Source: Streptomyces meridianus (lineage in GTDB: Bacteria; Actinomycetota; Actinomycetes; Streptomycetales; Streptomycetaceae). Taken from it: a stretch of 64,000 nucleotides of DNA. The stretch is taken from NCBI RefSeq assembly GCF_023703325.1, contig NZ_JAMQGM010000026.1, positions 1 to 64,000 on the forward strand, in the 5' to 3' direction. Below are positions 8,757-16,947 of this stretch, piece after piece. A program made the translations under genes and the position numbers. Numbering within the stretch: the stretch's first letter is position 1; each line of letters begins with the position of its first letter. The notes beneath the pieces are model-generated. The model was not told the origin of the DNA. It saw only the letters and a list, made by a program, of their open reading frames with translations, and made no database searches.

Positions 8757-10606
8757 CCACTGCACCCACCGGACTGCCGGTGGAGGAGGACGGCCGGCCG
8801 GAGCCCCCGCCGCCCGAGGTCCCGGCGGACCAGGACACCCTGCCCGCTCCGCCCGGGGCCTCCCGGGCTCTGCTCGGTTCGCTGCTCTCTCCCCGACGTG
8901 GTCGGGTCCTGGTCGCCGCGGTGCTTCTGCTGCTTCAGCAGGGCGCCGTGCAGGCCGGGCCGTTGCTCGTCGCGTTCGCCATCGACCGCGCGGTCCCGGC
9001 CCTGCGTTCCGGGGTGTACGGGCCGTTGGCCGCGGTGGCCGCCGGGTACGCGCTGTGCGCGCTGGCATCCGGAGGGCTCCAGTACGCCTTCGTGCGCAGT
9101 TCCGCCCGGGTCAGCCAGGACGTGCTGCTCGACCTGCGGGACCGGATCTTCCGTCATGCCCAGGTACTGAGCCTGGACTTCCACGAGCAGTACACCTCCG
9201 GCCGGCTGATCTCTCGCGCGACGACCGACGTCGAGTCGCTGCGCGAACTCCTCAACGAGGGCCTGGAAGAACTGCTCGCGGTCTGCCTGTCGATCGTGTA
9301 CATCACCGGCCTGCTGTTCTACCTCGACTGGGGCCTGGGGGCCGCGGCGCTCGTCTCGTTCGTCCCGCTGCAGCGCATGGTGCGGTCCTTCCAGCGCCGG
9401 TCCGCCCGGGTGTACAGCAAGCGGTCCACGGCCATCGCTGCGGTGATCGTGAAGTTCACCGAGACGATGAACGGCATCCGCCCGGTGCAGGCGTTCCGGC
9501 GCGAGCGCGCCAACGACGCGCACTTCGATGAGCTCAACGGGCGGCACGAGCGGGTCAACGGCGACGCGATCCTGGAGATGGCCCGCTACGTGGTGTCGTC
9601 CCGGCTGATCGCGAACACGGCGGTGGCGGCCATCGTGCTGTGGGGTGCTTACCGGGTGGCGTCGGGCGGGCTCGCGCTCGGAGTGCTGGCCGCGGCGGTG
9701 CTGTATCTCCGGCGGCTCTACGATCCGATCGACCGGCTGGGCATGTTCCTCAACTCCTACCAGTCGGCAGCTGCCTCACTGGAGAAGATCGCCGGCCTGC
9801 TGGCACAGCGTCCGTCCGTCCCGGAACCGGCCTGTCCGCGGCCGCTGCCCCCGCGTCCGGCTCGAGCGCCTGGCCGCGAGGTCGTGTTCGAGGGCGTCTC
9901 GTTCGCCTACCGGACAGGCGCGGAGGTGCTGCCCCGCTTCGACCTGACGCTGCCGGCCGGAAGGACGACCGCGGTCGTCGGCACGACCGGAGCCGGCAAG
10001 TCGACGCTGGTGAAGGTGCTGGCCCGGTTCTACGACCCCACGGGCGGGCGGGTGCTGCTGGACGGTGTCGATCTGCGTGATCTCGCCACCTCCGAGTTGC
10101 GGCGCGGTGTGGTGATGGTGACGCAGGAGGCGTTCCTGTTCTCCGGCACCGTGGCGGAGAACATCTCGATCGGCCGCCCCGACGCCACCCGCGACGAGAT
10201 CGAGGCGGCCGCGAAGGCGATCGGCGCGCACGACTTCATCGCCGCGCTGCCCGACGGCTACGACACCGATGTGCGCAAGCGGGGCGGCCGGATCTCCGCC
10301 GGTCAGCGCCAGTTGGTTGCCTTCGCACGGGCCCTGCTCGCCGACCCCGGGGTGCTGATCCTCGACGAGGCGACGTCGTCGCTGGACATCCCCGGTGAGC
10401 GGGCGGTGCAGCGCGCCATGGACACCGTGCTGCAAGGGCGTACGGCGGTCGTGATCGCCCACCGTCTGTCCACGGTGGAGATCGCCGACCGGGTGCTGGT
10501 GATGTCGGACGGCCGGATCGTCGAGGACGGCACCCCGCAGGAGCTCGTCGCGGGCAGCGGGCGCTTCGCGCGGCTGCACCAGGCGTGGCGGGACAGCCTG
10601 GTCTGA
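8753..10606 (+). CDS. ABC exporter half-transporter, subunit 2 (canonical ATP site)
   Basis: A 617-residue partner of the preceding half-transporter. The N-terminal ~45 residues are Pro/Glu-rich and cytoplasmic, followed by a six-helix export domain. The ATPase has Walker A GTTGAGKST, Q-loop MVTQEAFLFSG, signature ISAGQRQ, Walker B LILDEATSSLD with the catalytic Glu, and switch His in IAHRLS. Together the two genes encode a heterodimer with one consensus and one degenerate site. Members of this class export drugs, peptides or lipids. The start ATG overlaps the upstream stop by 4 nt. Confidence 0.92.
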   Translation: MTTAPTGLPVEEDGRPEPPPPEVPADQDTLPAPPGASRALLGSLLSPRRGRVLVAAVLLLLQQGAVQAGPLLVAFAIDRAVPALRSGVYGPLAAVAAGYALCALASGGLQYAFVRSSARVSQDVLLDLRDRIFRHAQVLSLDFHEQYTSGRLISRATTDVESLRELLNEGLEELLAVCLSIVYITGLLFYLDWGLGAAALVSFVPLQRMVRSFQRRSARVYSKRSTAIAAVIVKFTETMNGIRPVQAFRRERANDAHFDELNGRHERVNGDAILEMARYVVSSRLIANTAVAAIVLWGAYRVASGGLALGVLAAAVLYLRRLYDPIDRLGMFLNSYQSAAASLEKIAGLLAQRPSVPEPACPRPLPPRPARAPGREVVFEGVSFAYRTGAEVLPRFDLTLPAGRTTAVVGTTGAGKSTLVKVLARFYDPTGGRVLLDGVDLRDLATSELRRGVVMVTQEAFLFSGTVAENISIGRPDATRDEIEAAAKAIGAHDFIAALPDGYDTDVRKRGGRISAGQRQLVAFARALLADPGVLILDEATSSLDIPGERAVQRAMDTVLQGRTAVVIAHRLSTVEIADRVLVMSDGRIVEDGTPQELVAGSGRFARLHQAWRDSLV

Positions 10607-10656
10607 CCGGACCGGGCCGTCCCGCACGGGGGCGGCCCCGGCACACGCCCGCAGGC

Positions 10657-11442
10657 TCAGTGGGAGGCGAGGAACTCCTCCACCGCCTCGGTGGAGGGCA
10701 GTGCCTGACCGGGTGTACGGCTCGCCCCGGTGCCGTTCAGCCGGCGCAGCCTGATCGCCGTCTCCGCGGCGAGCACGGCCACGGGCAGCCCGTCGAGCAC
10801 CAGGGCGCCGCCGACCTCGAAGCCGTGCTCGCGGCCGAACACCATCATCGGGTAGCCCCCGGACGGGATGATGACGTCCACCCCGAGTTCCAGCAGGGGT
10901 TCGACCTGGTACGAGAACTCCTCCTTGAGGCGCCGGTACGCCTCGGGATCGGTGAATGCCCGGTTGTAGTCGGCGACCTGCGTCTCGACGGCCCGAACTG
11001 CGACCACACGGCGCTCGAGCCCGTACCGCACGATCTGCTCCTGGTGATCCGGAACGAACACCGGGCTGATGGTGACCAGTCCGATCCGGCGCCCCAGGGT
11101 GCACGCGTGCAGCATGGCCGACTCCCCCAGCCCGATCACCGGGATGTCGACAGCGGCGCGCGCCTCGGCCAGCCCCGGCTCCGGGAAATGGCCGATCACG
11201 AAAGCCTCGTAGCCCTCACGTTCGGCCCTGATGGCGTTGCGCACCGTCTGCACGGCGCACCGCATCTCGCTCAACGGGTGCAGATGGCGGTCCCCGGGGG
11301 AGATCCCGTGGGCGACGACGTCGAAACCGGGGCCGGCCACGTCGCGGATCCGCCCCGTCAGCCGGGAGAAGTACGGAGCGTCCACGTCCGGATCGGTGAA
11401 GCTCTGGTACCAGATTCGCCGGGTGTCCTGCGCAGCAACCAT
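10657..11442 (-). CDS. Asp/Glu/hydantoin racemase-family protein lacking both catalytic cysteines
   Basis: A 261-residue protein with the two-domain fold of the aspartate/glutamate/hydantoin racemase superfamily: an N-terminal strand RRIWYQSFTD, VIGLGESAMLHACTLGRRIGLVT in the middle, then a second Rossmann-like half. In classical members each half supplies a catalytic Cys. Here the first position reads VIGHFPEPG (His85) and the second VIIPSGGYP (Ser194), so the two-base cysteine mechanism cannot operate as usual. The only cysteines sit elsewhere (EMRCAV and HACTLG). It may be an isomerase or lyase with another mechanism. ATG at 11442 has GAGGA 6 nt upstream; the frame opens further up at 11499. 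Confidence 0.75.
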   Translation of the reverse strand: MVAAQDTRRIWYQSFTDPDVDAPYFSRLTGRIRDVAGPGFDVVAHGISPGDRHLHPLSEMRCAVQTVRNAIRAEREGYEAFVIGHFPEPGLAEARAAVDIPVIGLGESAMLHACTLGRRIGLVTISPVFVPDHQEQIVRYGLERRVVAVRAVETQVADYNRAFTDPEAYRRLKEEFSYQVEPLLELGVDVIIPSGGYPMMVFGREHGFEVGGALVLDGLPVAVLAAETAIRLRRLNGTGASRTPGQALPSTEAVEEFLASH

Positions 11443-11890
11443 GGCGCGTCCTCGTGCCTCTTCGTGGCTGAACCCACCGGGCGCGCGAGGGCGGCGCACG
11501 GCGAGCCGGTCCGCCCACCCTCACATGCGCGGCGCGGGAGCGCGCGTGAGGCGGCGGCGGACGTCACCCGGCCGGGCGCGCGGAGGCTCCCGGCGGCGTA
11601 CCGCGCACCCGCGGTTGTCCGGACCCGGTCCCGGCAACCGTGCCGCCGGGCTGTCAACGGGTCCATCCCGGCCAACTTGCCGTCGCACGGCTGACCTTCG
11701 CGGCAATCCGTGACACTCTTCCGTCGACCGGCGTGCGGCCCCCACAGTCGTTTCCGCCCACCGGTCCGTTCCGAGCACCTCCTTCCCCCCGCAGCGCACT
11801 GCCTGCTCCACCCGGACCCGCCCCGAGGGCTTGCCCGGGTCGTCCCGGCCCGCGTCCGACCGCGCGGTGCCACAGCAGAAGGAGTCCTGC
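11443..11890. other. Divergent intergenic region, racemase-like gene and first M4 protease
   Basis: About 450 bp without a supported gene. The right part (from ~11649) is similar to the DNA upstream of the second protease (from ~14296): both have TGTCAACGG, then CGGCCAACTTG, then TCGACCGG, CAGCGCACTGCCTGCTC and an AAGGAG ribosome site. The promoter region was therefore duplicated with the gene. No confident -35/-10 boxes. Confidence 0.6.
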
Positions 11891-14179
11891 GTGAGATCCC
11901 ATCCCTCGAGGCGTGCCCGCCGCGCCACGTCGGCCGGCGTCCTGGTGGCCGCCGCAGCCATGCTCGCCGTCGGCGTCCAGGCCGGCCCCGCGACCGCCGG
12001 CACCGCCCAGGTGGCCGGCAAGTCCGACCACGCCCGGCCGCGCTCCGGCGCACTGCCCGTGAAGCTGTCCCCCGCGCAACGGGCCGAGCTGCTCAAGGAC
12101 GCCAACGCCACCCGGGCCGAGACCGCCGAAGAGCTCGGGCTGGGCGCGAAGGAGAAGCTCGTCGTCCGCGACGTCGTCAAGAACGCGGACGGCACCACGC
12201 ACACCCGCTACGAGCGCACCTACGACGGGCTGCCCGTGCTCGGCGGCGACCTCGTGGTGCACCGTGAGGCGAGCGGGACGACCTCCGGCGTCAGCAAGGC
12301 CACCAGGGCGGAGGTCCGGGTGGCGGACACGAGGGCCGGCTTCGCCTCCTCCTCGGCGGAGAAGTCGGCGGTCAGGGCGGCCAAGGCCGAGGGCTCGAAG
12401 AAGATCGCGGCCGAGAAGGCGCCCCGCAAGGTGATCTGGGCCGCGCAGGGCAAGCCCGTCCTGGCCTGGGAGACCGTCGTCGGCGGGCTCCAGCACGACG
12501 GCACGCCCAGTGAACTGCACGTCGTCACCGACGCGGACTCCGGCAAGGAGCTCTACTCCTACGAAGCCGTCAAGACGGGTATCGGCAACAGCATGTACAC
12601 CGGCCAGGTCGCCATCGGGACCGCCGGCACCGCCCCGTCGTACACCATGACCGACACCGCCCGCGGGGACCACAAGACCTACGACCTCAACCACGGCTCG
12701 TCCGGCACCGGGACGCTGTTCTCCGACCCGGACGACACCTGGGGCGACGGAACTGCGGGCAACGCGCAGACCGCGGGCGTGGACGCACACTACGGCGCGG
12801 CTCTCACCTGGGACTACTACAAGAACGTGCACGGTCGCAGCGGCATCCGCGGTGACGGCGTCGGCGCCTACTCGCGCGTCCACTACGGCAACAACTACGT
12901 CAACGCCTTCTGGCAGGACTCCTGCTTCTGCATGACCTACGGTGACGGCGATGCGAACACCCACCCGCTCACCTCGATCGACGTCGCCGCGCACGAGATG
13001 ACCCACGGCGTCACCTCGGCCACCGCCGACCTCGTCTACAGCGGCGAGTCCGGCGGCCTCAACGAGGCCACCTCCGACATCTTCGCCGCCGCCGTCGAGT
13101 TCAACGCCGACAACGCCCAGGACGTGGGCGACTACCTCGTCGGCGAGAAGATCGACATCTTCGGTGACGGCACCCCGCTGCGCTACATGGACGAGCCCAG
13201 TAAGGACGGCGCGTCCAAGGACTACTGGTACGACGGCCTCGGCGGGGTCGACGTCCACTACTCCTCCGGTGTCGCCAACCACTTCTTCTACCTGCTCTCC
13301 GAGGGCAGCGGCGCCAAGACCGTCAACGGCGTCGACTACAACAGCCCCACCTGGAACGACCTGCCGGTCACCGGCATCGGCCGGGCCAACGCCGAGAAGA
13401 TCTGGTTCAAGGCGCTGACCGAGCGGATGACGTCGAACACCGACTACGCCGGAGCCCGTACGGCGACCCTCCAGGCCGCAGCCGACCTGTTCGGCCAGAG
13501 CAGCCCGACGTACAACGAGGTGGCCAACGCCTGGGCCGGCGTCAATGTCGGCCGTCCGATCGTGGACGGGGTCGACCTGATCCCGCCGGGCGACCAGACC
13601 GCGACCGTCGGCGTCCCGGACAGCCTGCAGATCGAGGCGACCAGCAACACCCCGGGGCCGCTGCGCTACAGCGCCGTGCGGCTGCCCAGGGGGCTGCGCA
13701 TCAACAGCTCCACCGGTCTCATCTCCGGAACCCCGGCCAAGTCGGGGTCGCAGAACGTGACAGTCGTCGTCACCGACCAGGCGGGCAAGAAGGCGGACAC
13801 CACCTTCGCCTGGCAGGTGAGCAAGGTGCTGGGCGTGACGTTCGAGAACTCCACCCCGATCGCCATCCCGGACCGCGGTGACGCCGTCTCCTCGCCCATC
13901 GCCGTCTCGGGCGTCAAGGGGAACGCTCCTTCCGAGCTGAAGGTCGCCGTCGACATCACGCACACCTGGCGCGGTGACCTGACGATCGACCTGGTCGCCC
14001 CGAGCGGTGCCGTGCACCACCTGCTGGCCCGTGAGGCCGGCAACTCCGCGGACAACGTGAAGGAGACCTTCACGGTCAACGCCTTCACGGAGACCGCCAA
14101 CGGCACCTGGACGCTCAAGGTCCGGGACAACGCCTCGGCCGACGTGGGCACCCTGAACAGCTGGAAGCTCACCTTCTGA
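11891..14179 (+). CDS. Secreted M4-family zinc metalloprotease (thermolysin-like) with P-domain, copy 1
   Basis: A 762-residue secreted neutral protease. A signal peptide (~1-36, basic start then an Ala/Val core) is followed by FTP and PepSY pro-domains to ~215, then the thermolysin catalytic region. The zinc site is HEMTH at residues 368-372 with the third ligand Glu392 in GGLNEATSD. After the M4 C-terminal domain comes an Ig-like He-PIG segment (LRINSSTGLISGTP) and a C-terminal proprotein-convertase P domain (DLTIDLVAPSGAVHHLL). The pro-domain should be removed by autoprocessing after export. GTG at 11891 has AAGGAG 6 nt upstream. A second copy follows 350 nt downstream. Confidence 0.95.
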   Translation: MRSHPSRRARRATSAGVLVAAAAMLAVGVQAGPATAGTAQVAGKSDHARPRSGALPVKLSPAQRAELLKDANATRAETAEELGLGAKEKLVVRDVVKNADGTTHTRYERTYDGLPVLGGDLVVHREASGTTSGVSKATRAEVRVADTRAGFASSSAEKSAVRAAKAEGSKKIAAEKAPRKVIWAAQGKPVLAWETVVGGLQHDGTPSELHVVTDADSGKELYSYEAVKTGIGNSMYTGQVAIGTAGTAPSYTMTDTARGDHKTYDLNHGSSGTGTLFSDPDDTWGDGTAGNAQTAGVDAHYGAALTWDYYKNVHGRSGIRGDGVGAYSRVHYGNNYVNAFWQDSCFCMTYGDGDANTHPLTSIDVAAHEMTHGVTSATADLVYSGESGGLNEATSDIFAAAVEFNADNAQDVGDYLVGEKIDIFGDGTPLRYMDEPSKDGASKDYWYDGLGGVDVHYSSGVANHFFYLLSEGSGAKTVNGVDYNSPTWNDLPVTGIGRANAEKIWFKALTERMTSNTDYAGARTATLQAAADLFGQSSPTYNEVANAWAGVNVGRPIVDGVDLIPPGDQTATVGVPDSLQIEATSNTPGPLRYSAVRLPRGLRINSSTGLISGTPAKSGSQNVTVVVTDQAGKKADTTFAWQVSKVLGVTFENSTPIAIPDRGDAVSSPIAVSGVKGNAPSELKVAVDITHTWRGDLTIDLVAPSGAVHHLLAREAGNSADNVKETFTVNAFTETANGTWTLKVRDNASADVGTLNSWKLTF
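12354..12534 (+). repeat. 181-bp near-identical tract shared with the second M4 gene (pro-domain)
   Basis: Matches 14997-15177 with a single difference that I could find by eye, while sequence on both sides diverges strongly. It lies in the PepSY pro-domain coding region. Confidence 0.85.
12956..13159 (+). repeat. 204-bp identical tract shared with the second M4 gene (active site)
   Basis: Matches 15590-15793 base for base by eye, including third codon positions, and covers HEMTH and the third zinc ligand. Flanking codons differ between copies, which suggests gene conversion. Confidence 0.85.
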
Positions 14180-14530
14180 TCCGGACACCGCAGGCCCGCA
14201 CCCGGCCGGTGCGAAGCGGCCGGACACCGCATGCCGCTGCCCGGGACCCCGTCGGTCCCGGGCAGCGGCGTTCCGGAATGCGGATCCTGTCGCACTGTCA
14301 ACGGACGCATCTCGGCCAACTTGTTGATGCGCTCCTGACATCCGGCCCGGCAGCTGACAGTCTTCCCTCGACCGGAGCGCGGCCCCCACAGCCCCTCTCC
14401 CGTCCTCCGGTCCGCACCTCGGCACCTCCTCCCCCCGCAGCGCACTGCCTGCTCTGCCCGGACGGTCCACCCAGCCGTCCGGTCCCCCCGGGTCGCGTCC
14501 GACCGCGCGGCCGCAGCAGAAGGAGTCTGC
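14180..14530. other. Intergenic region between the two M4 proteases
   Basis: Holds the terminator of copy 1 (14233-14269) and, from ~14296, a duplicated upstream region of the kind found before copy 1. Each copy therefore probably has its own promoter. Confidence 0.6.
14233..14269 (+). terminator. Hairpin terminator after M4 copy 1
   Basis: A perfect 16-bp GC stem (14233-14248 with 14254-14269) and a 5-nt loop, 54 nt past the stop codon. Confidence 0.8.
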
Positions 14531-16810
14531 GTGAGATCCCATCCCTCGAGGCGTGCCCGCCGCGCCACATCGGCCGGCGCCCTGGTGACCGCCGCAGCCA
14601 TGCTCGCCGTCGGCGTCCAGGCCGGCCCCGCGACCGCCGGACCGGCGCAGGCGGACGGCACGTCGAAGATCCAGGCCCAGCCGCGCTCCGGTGCGCTGCC
14701 CGTCAAGCTGTCCCCCTCGCAGCGGGCCGAGCTGCTCAAGGACGCCAACGCCACCAAGGCCGAGGCGGCCGAGGAACTCGGTCTGGGCGCCAAGGAGCGG
14801 CTTGTTGTCCGCGACGTCGCCAAGGACGCGGACGGCACCGTGCACACCCGCTACGAACGCACCTACGACGGCCTGCCGGTCCTGGGCGGCGACATGGTCG
14901 TCCACGAGACCGGGAACGGTGCCCGCAAAGGCGTCACGAAGGCGTTCAAGGCCCGTCTGACGCCGGCGACCACGAAGGCGGCCGTCAGCCGGGCCGCGGC
15001 GGAGAAGTCGGCGGTCAGGGCGGCCAAGGCCGAGGGCTCGAAGAAGATCGCGGCCGAGAAGGCGCCCCGCAAGGTGATCTGGGCTGCGCAGGGCAAGCCC
15101 GTCCTGGCCTGGGAGACCGTCGTCGGCGGGCTCCAGCACGACGGCACGCCCAGTGAACTGCACGTCGTCACCGACGCACGCACCGGCAAGAAGCTGTTCG
15201 ACTACGAGGCGATCAAGACCGGCATCGGCAACAGCATGTACACCGGCCAGGTGACGATCGGCACCGCCCCGTCGTACACCATGACCGACACCGCCCGCGG
15301 CAGCCACAAGACATACAACCTCAACCACGGCACGTCGGGCACCGGGACGCTGTTCTCCGACCCGGACGACACCTGGGGCGACGGCACTGCCTCGAACCTC
15401 CAGACCGCGGGCGTGGACGCACACTACGGCGCTGCCCTGACCTGGGACTACTACAAGAACGTGCACGGTCGCAGCGGCATCCGCGGTGACGGCGTCGGCG
15501 CCTACTCGCGCGTCCACTACGGCAACAACTACGTCAACGCCTTCTGGGACGACTCCTGCTTCTGCATGACCTACGGTGACGGCTCGGGCAACACCCACCC
15601 GCTCACCTCGATCGACGTCGCCGCGCACGAGATGACCCACGGCGTCACCTCGGCCACCGCCGACCTCGTCTACAGCGGCGAGTCCGGCGGCCTCAACGAG
15701 GCCACCTCCGACATCTTCGCCGCCGCCGTCGAGTTCAACGCCGACAACGCCCAGGACGTGGGCGACTACCTCGTCGGCGAGAAGATCGACATCAACGGCG
15801 ACGGCACCCCGCTGCGCTACATGGACAAGCCGAGCAAGGACGGCGCGTCCAAGGACTACTGGTACTCGGGTGTCGGCAACGTCGACGTGCACTACTCGTC
15901 CGGCATCGCGAACCACTTCTTCTACATGCTCTCCGAGGGCAGCGGCGCCAAGACCGTCAACGGCGTCAGCTACGACAGCCCCACGTCGGACGGCCTGCCG
16001 GTCACCGGCATCGGCCGGGCCAACGCCGAGAAGATCTGGTTCCGGGCCCTGACCACGTACATGACCTCGAACACCAATTACGCCGGGGCCCGTACGGCGA
16101 CCCTCCAGGCCGCAGCCGACCTGTTCGGCCAGGGCACCGCGACGTACAACGCGGTGGCCAACGCCTGGGCCGGCGTCAATGTGGGCAGCCGGATCGTCGA
16201 CGGAGTCACGGTCGTCAACCCGGGCAACCAGACCAGCAAGGTCAACACGGCCGCGAGCCTGCAGATCCAGGCCAGCAGCAGCAACGCGGGCGCCCTGACC
16301 TACTCCGCCACCGGGCTGCCGGCCGGCATGTCGATCAACTCCTCGACCGGCCTGATCTCGGGCACACCCACCGCCGTGGGCACCAGCAGCACCGTGGTCA
16401 CCGTGCGGGACTCGGCGAGCAAGACCGGCACGGCGTCCTTCACCTGGACGATCAACACCACGGGTTCGAACGTCTTCGAGAACACCACGGACGTCTCGAT
16501 CCCGGACGCGGGCGCCGCGGTCACCTCGTCGATCAACGTCAACCGCACCGGGAGCGCCCCCAGCGCCCTCGAGGTGGACGTGGACATCGTCCACAGCTAC
16601 CGCGGTGACCTGGTCGTGGACCTGCTCGCCCCCGACGGCACGGCCTACCGCCTGAAGAACTCGGACATCTGGGACTGGGACCCGGACGTGAAGGCGACCT
16701 ACACCGTCAACGCCTCGTCGGAGACCGCGAGCGGCACCTGGAAGCTCCGCGTCCAGGACGTCTACAGCGGCGACACGGGCTACATCAACAGCTGGAAGCT
16801 GACCTTCTGA
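14531..16810 (+). CDS. Secreted M4-family zinc metalloprotease with P-domain, copy 2
   Basis: A 759-residue tandem paralogue of the preceding protease with the same layout: signal peptide, FTP/PepSY pro-region, thermolysin core with HEMTH at 366-370 and Glu390, Ig-like He-PIG segment (MSINSSTGLISGTP), C-terminal P domain (LVVDLLAPDGTAYRL). The first ~35 residues and the catalytic core are nearly identical to copy 1. The linker of the pro-domain and the Ig/P-domain tail differ most, so the two enzymes may share chemistry but differ in substrate or surface contacts. GTG at 14531 is preceded by AAGGAG with 6 nt spacing. Probably transcribed separately from copy 1. Confidence 0.95.
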   Translation: MRSHPSRRARRATSAGALVTAAAMLAVGVQAGPATAGPAQADGTSKIQAQPRSGALPVKLSPSQRAELLKDANATKAEAAEELGLGAKERLVVRDVAKDADGTVHTRYERTYDGLPVLGGDMVVHETGNGARKGVTKAFKARLTPATTKAAVSRAAAEKSAVRAAKAEGSKKIAAEKAPRKVIWAAQGKPVLAWETVVGGLQHDGTPSELHVVTDARTGKKLFDYEAIKTGIGNSMYTGQVTIGTAPSYTMTDTARGSHKTYNLNHGTSGTGTLFSDPDDTWGDGTASNLQTAGVDAHYGAALTWDYYKNVHGRSGIRGDGVGAYSRVHYGNNYVNAFWDDSCFCMTYGDGSGNTHPLTSIDVAAHEMTHGVTSATADLVYSGESGGLNEATSDIFAAAVEFNADNAQDVGDYLVGEKIDINGDGTPLRYMDKPSKDGASKDYWYSGVGNVDVHYSSGIANHFFYMLSEGSGAKTVNGVSYDSPTSDGLPVTGIGRANAEKIWFRALTTYMTSNTNYAGARTATLQAAADLFGQGTATYNAVANAWAGVNVGSRIVDGVTVVNPGNQTSKVNTAASLQIQASSSNAGALTYSATGLPAGMSINSSTGLISGTPTAVGTSSTVVTVRDSASKTGTASFTWTINTTGSNVFENTTDVSIPDAGAAVTSSINVNRTGSAPSALEVDVDIVHSYRGDLVVDLLAPDGTAYRLKNSDIWDWDPDVKATYTVNASSETASGTWKLRVQDVYSGDTGYINSWKLTF

Positions 16811-16875
16811 CCGAGGGCCGGCCGTTCCACGGCGGGTGAGGTGCGCGGACCGCGCACCCCACCCGCCCACCGACC

Positions 16876-16920
16876 GGGCGGTGCCCGGGGGAGTCGCCAG
16901 GATTTCCCCGGGCACCGCCC
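16876..16920. terminator. Bidirectional hairpin between M4 copy 2 and glgP
   Basis: A perfect 15-bp stem (16876-16890 with 16906-16920) and a 15-nt loop lie between two convergent genes and can serve both. Confidence 0.75.
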
Positions 16921-16947
16921 CTCCACGTCCTGCCGCGTGAGGCCGGG

